From: Ahaetulla prasina
Lineage: Eukaryota; Chordata; Lepidosauria; Squamata; Colubridae
NCBI RefSeq assembly: GCF_028640845.1
Contig: NC_080548.1
Coordinates: forward strand, 9,790,314-9,854,313
Direction of reading: 5' to 3'
Length of the DNA stretch: 64,000 nt
A program made the translations under genes and the position numbers. The notes under the pieces are model-generated. The model was not told the DNA's origin. It saw only the letters and a program-made list of their open reading frames with translations, and did no database searches. Shown piece after piece: positions 29,058 to 40,926 of the stretch. The first letter of the stretch is position 1. The number at the start of each line of letters is the position of its first letter.

Positions 29058-29121
29058 TCAGAAAGAGCTAGCCAGGCTTAGACTTGGATGGGAGACATTA
29101 GAAAATGTAAGGGTTGTAGAC
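29058..29121 (+). pseudogene. 5S rRNA-derived fragment
   Basis: Matches the second half of 5S rRNA in order: AGCTAGCCAGGCTTAG, then ACTTGGATGGGAGAC (15 bases conserved), then AAGGGTTGTAGACC. Diverged and partial, so a 5S pseudogene or remnant of a 5S-derived SINE. A second fragment, inverted, is at 40278-40362. Confidence 0.6.
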
Positions 29122-29296
29122 CAGACTAGAGAATCTAAAGAACATCCCACAAGAAGATATGGCATGGGAAATCATTTCCACTCGGGTACCAAGAAAACAA
29201 TAAAGATACGTGTCCATTGGAGTCATCCTCAATTCAAGGGTGTTACCTTCATCGGTAATACTCTACTAAGCATAGCCATTGGCATCAGATTTGTCG

Positions 29297-29689
29297 TGTC
29301 CCACTCCCCCTCCGACGACTGGGTCCAGGAAGTCCATATCAAGCGTGGCCACGAAGCTTCTGCAGTTTTGCCAAATTCCTTTCAGATTTCTCAGGGCAGG
29401 CAGGAATCCAAGTTGTGACTTCAGCAAATGAAAGGAGACTTTGCTTGACTCAAAGTTGCTTGACTCAAGCTGATCCTTTATATAGGCTGTGGGGTGTGGC
29501 TCCATGACTCAGCACTTATCCAGGCCTGCCCCTCCCTTCCTTCTGCTGACGTCGCCTCTCAGATCTCTGGAAGCAGGGATCCATCCACTGTGAGTTCCCT
29601 TCCTCTGGATCTGCTGCCGGTAATTCTAGCACGTGGCTGGCTCCCTGCTCACATGCTGTAGGAGTCAGGTATGTTTGTTCATTCCTGAC
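29297..29689 (-). mobile_element. Gypsy-type LTR (solo or partial)
   Basis: On the reverse strand the block runs TGTCAGGAATGAACAAACAT to GGAGTGGGACACGACA, so TG...CA edges. A TATA box, CCTATATAAAGG, lies at 29476-29487 with CCATGACTCAGCACTTATCC (reverse complement) just upstream. Upstream (29690-29880) a Pro/Ser/Glu-rich reading (GLLSDSESDNEEE) looks like the end of an internal coding region. No second LTR is seen. Family assignment is from memory of squamate Gypsy LTRs and is moderate. Confidence 0.45.
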
Positions 29690-29889
29690 ATTCTGTTCGG
29701 GCATGGGGCCAAGGCTGGGGACTGGAGGCATGCCAGGCATTCCTCTTCATTATCAGACTCTGAATCTGATAGCAGGCCCGGGAGGTGACAGGAGGGGCCC
29801 GGCTGAGGAGAGGAGGGAGGGCGAGGCACAATAAGATTGAGGAAGGTTAACCAGTACACTTTTAATTCTATCATTTGCTTTTCCATCCC

Positions 29890-31457
29890 TTTTTCTCTTC
29901 ATGCTGGCTATGTTAATATGACACACCTATCTGCAGGTAGCAGATCCATTATTTACATAATTTACCTAATTACCTGGGTTCTTACAGTGCATTGAAGCTC
30001 AAATTATGTAGGCTGAGTTGCAAAAATGTGATTTTATCAAAGTTTTGGTTTTTCTCTGCTATGTATAGAGAATGGGGGGGGGGAGAGATATTATCCAATA
30101 TGTGTGTGAAACACTTAGGTGTGATAGAATGCAGTGTGTCTTGCCCATTGTATTTAGGATGATATCAGATGACCACTGCACTGTTACTTCAGCTGCAGAC
30201 ATGCAATATTTTTCAATCAAACCATATTCAGTCATGTCATTCATTAGATCTAATTGACAAACCACTTAAAATACCCTCTGGGCAGAAGTGTTACAAAAAT
30301 TGATGGATAAAGCTAAGATATTGGCAAAGTACCTGGGAAAGCAAAGAGACTTTCACATTATTTCCACTTCAGATCTCATTTCTTTGGAAGTGACTTGGTT
30401 CCAATACTGCATCTTCCCCCGGGATTCCCAAAATATTAGCTAGGAATTCTGGGAAATATAACTCAACATAGTTGGAGAAAGCTGTTTTATTGGAACTAAA
30501 AACCAATCTAGACATTTGACATGTCCCTGTTGAAATTTACTTATTTCCACCCCCTTCTGGTTTGTAAAGTACCCACCCTCAACACATTTCCTGTTAATGC
30601 TGTGCCAATATTTGCCTTCAGTTTCTCCTAAGTTTTCCTCTCCTATGAGCAGGCTTCCGGTTTGCCACTTTGTTCTCAAAGTAGCCGATCCTTACTTTTC
30701 ATTACATCTTGGGGTCATTTTTGAGCATTTAATTAGCTTTTCTGGATTCAGAAACTCTGCTAAATTGAGCCCTTGGATTGGACCAGAGGCAAGACTGGGA
30801 AGTTGAAAAATGGAAGAAACCACTTCCACATTGAAGAACCACCAACATCTCCACTGAACTCCATTGAAGAGTTAAGGACCTGAAAGAGACTTTTCTTTTT
30901 TTCTGAGTGACTTGTTGGAGCTGGTAGAGGAAGCTACTCCTGGCGTTGCAATTTCCTATTAGATATCTTTCCAGCATTCTGTAGCCTCCACTTCCCATTT
31001 TGAAACAGCTCCATGGGAGAAGTTGCCTTATCCTGGTCTTCCATTGGGATCGAGCTAAGAAAACTAGAGAGATGACCCCCAATACAATGGAAAACGGGGC
31101 ATTCAGACCCATCCCTTGGCCCCATTGCTCCTCAATAGATGCAGAGCATCAGACTTTGCCTACATCCATCTCTCAAGCTTTCTCCTGCCCATTCAGGATA
31201 GTGCCAGAAATACTGTCTTTTTCAGGAGGGTGAATGAGAGCCTGAACAAATAACAATAGACCAGTTTGCACTAGTTCCTGCTAGAACTGTTCTTTCTGTG
31301 CTTCTCCCTCATCTTTGCACAAACCTGATGACTGTTTTCACACGGTTTGCTAGCTTTTTGTCGTCTCTGTCCGCCGTAACACAACATATGAACTGAGACT
31401 ATCAGGTTACATTTTGGGAACCCCAAGCAATGGATTAATTCACACCAGGTTAAGTTT
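29890..31457. other. Unique sequence, nothing recognised
   Basis: About 1.5 kb, AT-rich, no transposon termini. The 127-residue frame at 30729-31112 (reverse) has no recognisable domain and overlaps frames on the other strand; not called. Confidence 0.4.
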
Positions 31458-31783
31458 GATAGGCAGTATAGTGGCTCAGTGATTAAGACACTGGGCTTGT
31501 CAGCTGGAAAGCTGGCAACCAAGGTTCGAGACCCGAGCATCACATGACAGACTGAGCTCCCATTCCTGCCCTAGTTCCTGTCAACCTAGCAGTTCGAAAG
31601 CATGCAAACGTGACTAAATAGGTACCACTTTGTGTGGGAAGGTAGCATCATGCTGGCCACATGACCACAGAAATATTTTCAGATAGTCTAGCTCAATGGC
31701 CTTGAAATGAAGATGAGCGCCACCCCTATAGTTGGCAATTACTAGTGGAGTAAAATACTCAGGAACTCCTTTACCTTTATCTT
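31458..31783 (+). mobile_element. Sauria-type SINE, diverged
   Basis: Head TAGTGGCTCAGTGATTAAGAC, B-box-like GGTTCGAGACCC, body GTGGGAAGGTAGCATCATGC, end CTCCTTTACCTTTATC. More diverged than the copies at 519 and 60569. Confidence 0.75.
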
Positions 31784-32171
31784 TTTAAGTATGATGTGTA
31801 AATACAAACATGGTGTTCTTAGATTTATCAGCTGATGACCTTCTGTCCCTTTGTCTTCATTTCTATCCCTCTGCATGCCTTTCCTTCTCCCTCCCCTTGC
31901 TTCTGGAATCCACAAAGGTGTCAGGTCAGAAGAGAAAGCCTCAGGCAGTTCAATTCCAACAGTGGGGTCATGATCCAGAATCCCTCTGGTGTTGTAAATT
32001 CAGCGGTCCAAGAGATCAAATCCATCACAGTTCCTATCCTATGAAAGCCCAGACCTGCCATTTCTGATTGAGCTTCCAAATGATAGGAAATCTGACTGTG
32101 GCATTACCTGAGGTTCATCTTTAGCCAGCCAAGTCCATCCTATTGCAGTGTCTCTCTTCCCTCCTTGGCTT
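31784..32171. other. Unique sequence, nothing recognised
   Basis: No supported feature. Confidence 0.4.
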
Positions 32172-32310
32172 TAGAACCATGGCATCCTAGAGCAAAGAAG
32201 GGACCCTAAAGGCCATCAAGTCCAACCTCTGTTCAATGTGGAGATTTGAATGAAGGCATCTGAAAAGATAGTTGTTCAGCTCCTACCTGAATCCATCCAA
32301 TAATTCTTCA
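32172..32310 (-). mobile_element. CR1-like LINE 3' tail
   Basis: Reads ATGGCATCCTAGAGCAAAGA, AGGGACCCTAAAGGCCATCA and AGTCCAACCTCTGTTCAATG, the reverse complement of a CR1 3' end. Confidence 0.6.
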
Positions 32311-32779
32311 TCTCTGCATTATTGATTCCTTCATTTAGCGCACACACACATACACACCCTGTAGGATTCAGGCAGGATTCAGTCCTTCTTGGAGATCACA
32401 GCAGCTCAACCAATGGAGATCTGTAACATGAAGGATTGATCCATCACTGCCAGCAGCTCTGACCTCCCAGAAAACTTGGAAAATCCTTTGTCCCCCACCC
32501 CCACCCCCCAACACTTACTGATTCTATGGGGCGGATTAGCTTGGTTTGGGGGGAGAGAGCAAAGTTTGGGATCAGCCATTTCCCAAACCAGCAGTCCTGG
32601 AAGGTCCTACCTGGGGGTGGGAGATGCTGGCTTGCTGGACCACAGCTTTAAATACCCCACCATGAGTTGGAGGAAGGTTCATGTGGGGGCTTTATCTCTT
32701 CTGGGGCCCCCATCAAACTCAAAGGCCTTTTTAGCCCCACCATCCCATTTGGTTCCAAAGTGGCCCAGCTGTGCCTCAG

Positions 32780-33935
32780 AGCAAAGGTTGGGGCGGGAGA
32801 AGGTGGCACGTGGGTTGCAGATTTTCTCCTGATCACCGGCCGCCGGTTCCCCTCGAGCGAGGGCCCTGCTTGGGCAAGCTGAGCTGGGCTGAGCCACGAC
32901 TGAGTCCTGGGGAGTACCGGCTGCCTCCTCCTCCTCCTCCTCCTCCGGCTTCCCCCTCAGTCTCGATCGGCGGCTTCCCGCCTCCGTTCTTCCTAGTCTC
33001 CCTTATCTCGAAAGGCCCCGTCCTCCACCCCACTCAGCTGCTTTGGGGCAGGTGGGGGGGAGCAAAGCAGGCAGGCAGTGAATCGGAGAGCCCAAAGCTC
33101 AGAGGCGCCTCCCCGCCCCCTTGCAAACCTCTCTCTCGTCTGCTTTCTCTCTGCCGTCCGTCCCCCCCCCCTTCCCCGCCATTCCCAGTCCTTTTCCTGC
33201 GCTCGCTCCTTGGACATCCGCTCTTGCTTCAGGCCCTCCGCCGAGAGTTGGGTGGCCCGCGGCTGGGTTCCCCTTGCAGAGAAGAGAAGAAGACGGAGAC
33301 CAGGACGAAGGCGGTTAGCTGGCTGGTCCAAGTTCCAGGAACCAGGCTTGGGTGGGCAAGCCAGAGACGACGGGAACCCTGTGGGGGCGGGGGGGTGGAG
33401 GCGGTTTGCCAGGTAGTGGCAACTAAGGCTGGAGTCCTCGCCCCCTTTCTGTTCAAGGAAAGTAGCAGAGAAACGAACTGCCAATCAGAAAGAGAAGGAG
33501 ACCCCCCCTCCCCCGCTCTGCCCAGTTCCTGGGAAATCCACCTCCGCATTTTTGTTCTGTCTCCTCCCCCTCCCCTCCTTCCTCTCTTCCCTCCCTCTCC
33601 CCCCCTCCCCACGCCATCTCCTCCTTTTCTCTCATTTTCTCGGTGTCTCAGTAAGTAAAGAAACCTCAACCCTCCCCTTCTTTACTCTTCACCCCTGGAT
33701 CTGCAGTGCAGGGCTGGAAGGGGAAAAAAAGCTTGGAAAGATTGTGCCCACGCCTTCTCCCCCCTCCCCACCCCGTCCCTCCCCCCCCTTCCCTTGAAGC
33801 CCTTTGCCTTCTAGACCCCAAACCAGCCAAGATCCAGTGCCGTCTCCGACCTCTCTCCCCGCTGACGTGCGCTCGGCAAAGGCAACCGGCACTCGGAAGG
33901 GGAGGCGAGAGCACCTTTCGGGGATTTAAAAGGCT
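32780..33935 (+). promoter_or_regulatory. CpG-rich island, candidate host promoter
   Basis: GC-rich block with many CpGs (ATCACCGGCCGCCGGTTCCC, TCGATCGGCGGCTTCCCGC, GCGGCTGGGTTCCCC), a CTCCTCCTCCTCC run and pyrimidine-rich CCCCCTCCCC stretches. It lies in the window's only long transposon-free region. A TTTAAAAG box is at about 33926 and a strong splice donor at 33976. Reading frames of up to 295 residues here are low-complexity Pro/Ser/Arg-rich, expected of GC-rich DNA, and I do not call them coding. No gene name can be given. Confidence 0.5.
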
Positions 33936-33975
33936 GGAAGGATATGGTCGGCTGTTCTGGATGCCTCGGACAAAG
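33936..33975 (+). other. Candidate 3' end of a first exon (splice donor at 33976)
   Basis: The sequence GGACAAAG|GTAAGAGG is a near-consensus 5' splice site directly after the CpG-rich block. Two ATGs precede it. The one at 33961 would encode MPRTK and end in phase 0 at 33975; the one at 33943 would encode MVGCSGCLGQ and end in a split codon. Either could be a short coding first exon, or the exon may be untranslated. The upstream exon boundary is unknown. No second exon is recognised in the window. Confidence 0.3.
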
Positions 33976-36900
33976 GTAAGAGGAAGCGTGTGCGCGCTTT
34001 TATTTCTCTCTTTCTTTCTTTCTTTATCGGTTACACTGGGGTCAGAAGACGTGGCATCCAAGGGTGGCTGAGATGTCTGGCTTTGTTTCAAGGCAGAAAG
34101 GAAGCGAAGCTGGCGGTTGGAAAGATCAGGCTTGCTGTGCGGGTTTTCCGATCAACAGTTAGTTGCCACCTCGCTTGCCTTCTGGCATTATCTGCCTAGG
34201 GTCCAAGGGCCAGGCAGGGAGAGGTGTGAAAGTGGTGTGTGTGCGCGCGTGTGAAAGAGAGCGAGCACTGCTTGCTCTGTGCCAAATTCTCCCCACGTTG
34301 CACTACGGCTCCCAGCTCCACGCCTGCCACTCTAAATCTGCCATGTGGTAGCTCGGTGCTACTTACCTGCAGCGTTCCCACGTTGGCCGTGTTGGTGGTT
34401 TTCCCTTCTTCCAGCCGGCCAAATTCACCGCGGAACCCCCGCGGGGTTGTGGCCGCCTTGAAGTCTCTCCCACGGGTATCGCTTTCCATAAAGCAGAAGT
34501 GCGAGAGGAGCTGTCCCTCTCTGTGGTGCTGAATCTTTCCAGCTTACGTTCGTCGCCAGCAAGAACTGCTGCCATTGGTGAGAGCCCGTGTTACAATTTC
34601 TCAAGAGAGGGGCAGGTTGTTCAGTGGCCCCTTGGTAACAGAGAAGGGGATCAAGCTGCATCCCTCCCTTTCACTTCTTTCTATTGGAGATACCTTGAAA
34701 AAATTGGATGACACCCAACGGGTGAGCCACGCTTTTCAGTCAGGTTATTGTAATGAAGCTGGATTTTGCCTGCCTAGTTCGCATCTACCTTTCCCAGGTG
34801 AAGCAGAGGGAATGGTTTCGTCAACTGGCAGCTCAGGCTGAAGAAGGGGGGAAAGATAATCTAATACCCCTTGATGTTGATAAAACGGCAGGAGGTGGAA
34901 GTCTTGTTTCAGCTCTTTGCAGGTGGGGAGGGGTGCCAGGAGAATCGACAGCTTGGTAGCAGCTGGTGACTTGTCACAAAGCAATAAATGTGTGGATCAA
35001 CCTGTGGGCGTACATGTGTATGTGCGGGGCTTCCAGAATCAGTAGACGTCTCTCTTTGAACTTCTCAGGAGGTTCATGAAAATGGTTCTGTCCCCTCTCC
35101 CAGGGAATGGGGAACATGTGGCTAAGGAATTCATTCAGCTTTGGTCTCTCATCTATGTGGATCAAGTGGTCAGATATGTTGACAGTACATGTTTAATCAA
35201 TTAGAAGCTGTTGGGTTGGAGGAAAGCAGCAGAAGGCACCCCAAATGAAGTTTTCCATGTGATACACCATTTGTTTCAGGAGTTGGATTGGGTGTTCTTT
35301 AGAATGGCCAACCAAGCATGCTCCAGATCACAAAGCTTGGTTTGGAGTTCTGAGAGCCACAATCCCAACACATCTGGATTAGGTTTGGAAGGTGAAGAGA
35401 AGAACATGTCCCAAGAAGTTCCACTGACTGAAAAGATGTTCAAACACAGGGATCTTTTAACTAAAAGTTACGATGGTGGTTTATAAAATTATGAATGATG
35501 TGGAGGAGACTGATGGAGAACTTTGTCGTTCTCCTTGTCTGATATCACTCACAATCTCCCAGCTGAAACTCTGCTATACATCCTGGATGGACAAAAGAAA
35601 GAAATGCTGTATCCTGTGTAAATCTGGATTTCCCTGCCACAAGATGTGGTATGGGTCTTTGGTTTAGGGGGTTTCACAAGGGGGTTGAACTGATTCACAA
35701 AGGACCAAGTTATCTCTGGGTACTCAGCAAAGGTACAACATGCAATTCTCAGATTTAAGGAGAGTCTGTCTTTGGATATCAGTTACTATGGAAGAGAATG
35801 GTAAGAGACAGATGGTGGTGTTGGATTTGTTAGAAGGGTCTAGCTGAGAGGAAAAAAAGATGGATCTCTTAATATACCATTAATTCATTTATTAGATTTA
35901 TATCTGCTCCTTTCCTGTAGGATCTAAATACTCCATACTACTATATTCTTTCCTCCAATCATCCTTTAACAACAACTGTGTGAGGACCTGGAGTATGAGA
36001 CAATAGAGGCCCAAACTCACCAATTAATTTCCAAGATAGACTTGATCCTGGGTCTCACTCAACCTTTCTCTAACACTATAAATATTACACCACAATTTAC
36101 TACGTACACATAAAGCTGAGCTCCTACCACGAGCCATCCAATCCCATTGTATGGGATAAACCTAGCTTTATTCTTCTCATGTTCACAATTAGCCCTTATT
36201 CCCAGAAGTTATTCCAGCTTCTCTTACTTGATACTCCTATCAGTCAAGTGCTGAGCCACTAACCAAATGTTAGCAATCTTCTCTGGCAGTTCCTATCTTC
36301 CCCAGCAAGCATGCTCAGATGATGGGATTTGTAGCCCACCCTTCTGGACTTAGCTGCTTCAGAACCTTGAGAAAGGCTATTCTGCAATAGAAAAAGGATG
36401 GGGAAAGGTTTTTTCTCAAGATTTAGCTGGTCTGTAGTGACTTAACCATCTGGTTCTTAACAGGTTCTTATGTGAGGGTTGGGGCACTTTGCCTGCATAA
36501 TATGTGTTAATGTATACATGTGTACCTATTTCTTTTAAATTTTCCACATACACTTACTGAAACACTTATTGGTTGGCTTATGACAGAGCATCTCATGGTA
36601 GAGTAGACAACATTGTTCACGAAAAAGTGTTAAAGAAGTTAAGATTGTGACTGGGAAGCACCATCCCCCTTCACATGTTCTGCACATATTTTGATTGCAC
36701 AATTGCAATTACTTTGATTTGCTCTGGATTTTTGTTTTGTTTTACCCCCTTTATTCCTAAAGAACACAGAGATCAGAGATGGAAAACTTGGGATCCCATG
36801 CTGGGAAATCCTTATTTGCATGTTCCTGTGGTCACTATCAGTGAAAATTTCTGAGAGAGTTTCTTGCCATTTTGAGAGAGGAAACTCTTAAAAACTGCAA

Positions 36901-37627
36901 GTTGTCCAGTTGGGTTAATTAAGTTTAAGAAGGCCAAAAAAAGCCCACCTTAAAACTCTCCCCCAAGGAAAAATTAGCCCCATTCAAACTGTTGGACTTC
37001 CAGTGACTTTTCAGGCTCCCTCAAAAATGTTAAGAGCAGTCTCCAGACCCCAAAATATTGCCCTGTCCTCCCAGGGACATAAAATTAGAGTTCGATGTGA
37101 CTATGGAGGCTACCAAGTCCAGCTCTCTGCTTGTTGTAGGACTTCTGATTAAAACATCTCCACCAAATCTCTCCAGTCAAAAGTTTAATGAATCCAGTGA
37201 AGGACGCTTTCCTTCTTTGATCATTATCCACAAAGTTACCCTTCTCATACCATTAAGAAAATGGAAGCTTCCAATGAAGGATGACTATATTAGATGATTT
37301 TCAGCACCAGATTCTCTCCCTGTGTTCACTTCTCCTCAAACCTTCCCCCCCACCTTCCTGCATGGCATATATGCTAGATGCCCAGCAGCTACTGATACAC
37401 TGGCAACCTACCAGTAGGTTAGTATTAAGATGGCTTAACCAGAAGAAATGTCTCTCTTGGTGCCCAGTGAGAGTGATAGTGACCATCTCATTTGCATTTC
37501 ATCTCTATTTCCAGCAAAAACATTGATATAGCATCACTCTTGGTCCCAAGGGGAAACTTGAATGCTCCTACTGTACCTCACAATAGCAACCAAACAATCC
37601 CCATAGAAAGAAAAAGTCAACTGGGCT
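33976..37627. other. Transposon-poor region downstream of the CpG block
   Basis: About 3.6 kb with no recognised SINE, LINE or DNA transposon. Contains GTGTGTGTGCGCGCGTGTG near 34237. Small frames are present but none shows a domain. If the splice donor at 33976 is real, this would be the start of intron 1. Confidence 0.4.
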
Positions 37628-37925
37628 GGGAAGTGGCTCAACAGGCTAATGCAGTCTGTTATTAACACACAGCTGCCTGCAATTACAATTGCTGCAGGCT
37701 CGAGTCCCACCAGGCCCAAGGTTGACTCAGCCTTCCATCCTTTATAAGGTAGGTAAAATGAGGACCCAGATTGTTGGGGGGGCAATACAAGTTGACTTTG
37801 TATATAATATACAAATGGATGAGACTATTGCCTTACACAATGTAAGCAGCCCTGAGTCTTCGGAGAAGGGCGGGATATAAATTCAAATAAAATAAAATAA
37901 ACATAAATAAATAAATAAAATAAAT
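37628..37925 (+). mobile_element. tRNA-derived SINE (tail type 2)
   Basis: Head GGGAAGTGGCTCAACAGGCT, B-box-like GCTCGAGTCCC, core GTTGACTCAGCCTTCCATCC, tail AGCCCTGAGTCTTCGGAGAA, GGGCGGGATATAAATTCAAA and an (AAATA)n end like the L2-clade LINE. Confidence 0.83.
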
Positions 37926-38334
37926 AAAACTAAAGGTCTTGTCAGATTTTCAGGTTGCTGTTCCACATTCCAACAATTTGGTCTTCACGTGCCATAATTA
38001 AGTTACTTGATGCCACCTAGATCCCATGAGGACAACTGACAATGGCTGTGTGGGTGAAGATTATAGTTTACAGCATCAAGAAGGCACCAGAATTGTCTCC
38101 CCATTATGAGAGTTCAGGAAAGTCTCTGTCCACTCCGTAGGCTTAATCTAACAAGTGCATTATCTCAGTTTCTGGATTTATATAATGCACAATATAGTGT
38201 TAGAAAATGACCATATATGGGCTGGATTCACACAAACCATGGGGACCTGGGAGAAAACAAAGTTAATCAAAGAGATGATGTAGAAAAGTAGCCGCTCCAT
38301 CTACAACTGATTATTATGTGACACAACCACCAAA
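37926..38334. other. Unique sequence, nothing recognised
   Basis: No supported feature. Confidence 0.4.
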
Positions 38335-38342
38335 CGCTACAG

Positions 38343-38538
38343 CAGTGGTTCCCAACCTTTTCTTGTTTGAGGCACAACCTTTTCTTGTTTGAGGCACCCT
38401 TGGAAAGCCTTTCAAAAGTTCCCGGCACCCTTATAAGGAAATAGATATTTAAAATCTCTGTAGCTCAAAAGTTCCCGGCACCCTCAAAAGATCTCACGGC
38501 ACCCCTTAGTGCCGCGGCACACTGGTTGGGAACCACTG
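38343..38538. mobile_element. 196-bp hAT MITE, copy 2 (inverted, identical to 17808-18003)
   Basis: Perfect inverted termini CAGTGGTTCCCAACC / GGTTGGGAACCACTG and a perfect duplication CGCTACAG (38335-38342 and 38539-38546). Its reverse complement reads the same as the 17808 copy over all 196 bases, including both internal duplications. The two target duplications differ, so these are independent insertions. Confidence 0.92.
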
Positions 38539-38700
38539 CGCTACAGGGTAATGTAATTTAGTCAAAGGTGGTAATGAATTCGCCCTGTGCGTTCTCTACA
38601 TTTAGAACTTTTCCATCTATCCAGGGATATCTGTGGATGAGTTGTACATAAAAAGGGGGTTTTGACCTTAGGTTGTAGCTGTCATCTTGACACTTTTGAC

Positions 38701-38725
38701 TCACACACACACACACACACACACA
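38701..38725. repeat. (CA)n microsatellite
   Basis: A run of about 12 CA units. Confidence 0.9.
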
Positions 38726-39692
38726 TGCATCTGAAACTTTCCTGGCTGAAAATGCCTAATGGGGAAGTTTCTTGATTTCTTCCATGGGGATATAATACTT
38801 AATAAAAGCAAGACACTGATACACACCCTTTAGCCACCATAATGCTAAATAAGTCAAGAGCAACACCTTTGAGAATTTATCCAATGTTTTCTTCTCTTTC
38901 AAAAGATATTTCAAAGTCAACTTCTCTTTCATCTGATTTATTAAGCGATACAAGATTGTTTTTCTGCGTTCTGTAAGATGGGGTGCATTTTTGGACATGC
39001 ACTGATTGAATGCAGGGAAGGTTTGAAAGTGAAGGGAAGAAAGGAACATCAGAAACTCATGGTAGTCTAGTGCTATTTTATGAAAACTCCAGTCAAAGAA
39101 TAAGTGGGCTTAGGTGTTCTTTGAAGAAAAATGAAATGTTCTGAAGTTTGTCATTTTTCCATCCCAATGAACATTTCTTGTGTAGAAAGAAACCCAACTG
39201 AGCTGGTGTAGCAGCCTAGAGGCACTAAGTCTTGGCACTCCCAATTTTCCATGCCACCTTTGATACAGAAACAATATTCCTGGCCTACCACGCAGGGATA
39301 CAGCAAAGAAGAGCGTAAAAGAACAGCATCTGAAGTGTTTCAAAGGCTGCAAAGTGTGAGATGTCTGTGTTTGTCTTCCCTTTTGTGCAGAGCTGATTGG
39401 TCTTGCTCGTAGAATAAAGCCTTATATAAAGGCCAAACACTAGATTCAGGGAGAGAAAAGAAGGATGGAGCTTTGCATATGTTGCTTTTTTTCAGAACGA
39501 ATTTGGTTAGGCAACACTAGAGCAGGAAAGGCAGAGATCAGTGAGGAGGGGTTGGGTAGCCCTGCCTTTAAAAGAGAGTCTCCAATGGATTGTTTCTCAA
39601 TTTGTTTCTCTTATATGCACACTGATGGTCCAGGCCTGTGTAGAATAACACTAAGAAACCATTCCTGTGCTGGTTATGGTCAAATTAGAAGC
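38726..39692. other. Unique sequence, nothing recognised
   Basis: About 1 kb with no supported feature. Confidence 0.4.
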
Positions 39693-39700
39693 ATCTATGG

Positions 39701-39965
39701 CAGGGTTGCTATTCAGTAGGTTCTGACAGGTTCTGGAAAACCGGTAGCGGAAATTTTGAGTAGTTCTGAAGCACCTCTGGCTGGCTCCAGAGTGGGTGAG
39801 AATGAAGTTTTTGCAATAGCCTTCCACCAGGAGTGAGGAGGGAATGGAGATTTTGCAGTATCCTTCCCCTGCCATGCCCACCGCGCCACACCCACCGCAC
39901 CACATCACGCCCACCAAGGCACGCTCATAGAACCAGTAGTAAAAAAAATTTGAATTCCACCACTG
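39701..39965. mobile_element. hAT MITE, CAGGGGTGAAATCC family
   Basis: Starts CAGGGTTGCTATTCAGTAGG and ends TTTGAATTCCACCACTG. Perfect duplication ATCTATGG (39693-39700 and 39966-39973). Two internal units. Confidence 0.88.
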
Positions 39966-40277
39966 ATCTATGGAGTTGGATGTAGAGAGATCAATCAGAC
40001 AAGAGAGAATGAAAAGAAGAACAAAGTCCAGTTCTGTTCAAATAAAGAGGGGCATCTCCCCATCTTTATTCCAAAGCAGGTGCCTTGGAGATCTCAAAAG
40101 GGAGTAGAAGATCACTAACATTTAAATGGCCATCAAAGGGACCACCCACTTGGAGCCATTACATCTGGTGATTTCATAGACCCAACCATGCAGTTTTCTT
40201 ATCCGGGGTGTCTGGAAATGGTGGCCTCCCTCTTCCTCCAGAAAGTCTGGTCAATAGCTTAGTCAACAGATTTGCCA

Positions 40278-40362
40278 GTTTCTAGCGATTTCCCATCCAA
40301 TTTCTAACCACTCCCAGTCCTGCTTAGCTTCTGAAACAAGATAAGGTCAGCCAGATGCTTCC
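40278..40362 (-). pseudogene. 5S rRNA-derived fragment
   Basis: The reverse complement follows 5S rRNA in order. In the + orientation: TCCCATCCAATTTCTAACCA, then CTCCCAGTCCTGCTTAGCTT, then CTGAAACAAGATAAGGTCAG. It covers most of the internal promoter region with many substitutions. Degenerate, not a working 5S gene. Confidence 0.6.
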
Positions 40363-40379
40363 ACTGACATATTCCATTG

Positions 40380-40880
40380 CCTCCTCATCGATTCTCCCAT
40401 CCTTTGACAAGACATGCTAGAAGGAAGAATTCTTGATCCTCTTAAATCCCACATAGCATAGAGAAATAACCCAGGGATGGTTTTCTTTTTTTAAAAAAAA
40501 TGTTCAGAGATGTCCTTTATTACTGTTTGATACATTTTAGCATTGGGCCTTGCCCTGAACATAGATTCCAGGCATAAATGTTATCTTGGCATAGATGCAG
40601 AGGAGAAAAATGAGAAGTTATCAGCCAAATTATCAGAGATTCTAACTCCAAGGATGGTAGTAAAAGTAATTAATTGGTCTAGCTGACTTGTTCCTTTTGC
40701 TGATCGCAGCAAACTCTCTAAGATAAAATCATTTTATATTTTTCTTCCATCTCTGCAGTCTTTCTAGACCTATTAATGGGTGAATATTTTGGCCAGAACT
40801 GGCTCCAGCTCCAAAGGAGACGCTCAGTCATCCCCAGATAGACATCTTGAAAAATAAATGCCCAGCTATGTGTCCCTGGG
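40380..40880. other. Unique block, possible conserved non-coding element
   Basis: No repeat seen. The part around 40560-40740 is AT-rich and non-coding (AAATTATCAGAGATTCTAAC). Conservation unknown. Confidence 0.2.
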
Positions 40881-40884
40881 CAGA

Positions 40885-40926
40885 ATTTTGGTTCCAATTG
40901 TGATCATAAGTCAAGGACTACCTGTA
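40885..40926. mobile_element. Mariner-like MITE 3' fragment
   Basis: Reads GATCATAAGTCAAGGACTAC then CTGTA, only the right terminus of the TACAGGTAGTCC family. Confidence 0.5.

Noticed and set aside
30729..31112. 127-residue reverse frame in unique DNA
   Set aside because: Overlaps other frames on both strands, no recognisable domain or splice context.
32771..33658. 295-residue open frame in the CpG-rich block
   Set aside because: Proline/serine/arginine-rich with no domain, and long frames also occur on the other strand; expected of GC-rich DNA with few stop codons.
33640..33665. Splice donor in CTCAGTAAGTAAAG
   Set aside because: Lacks the G of GT directly after the AG; the donor at 33976 is far better.
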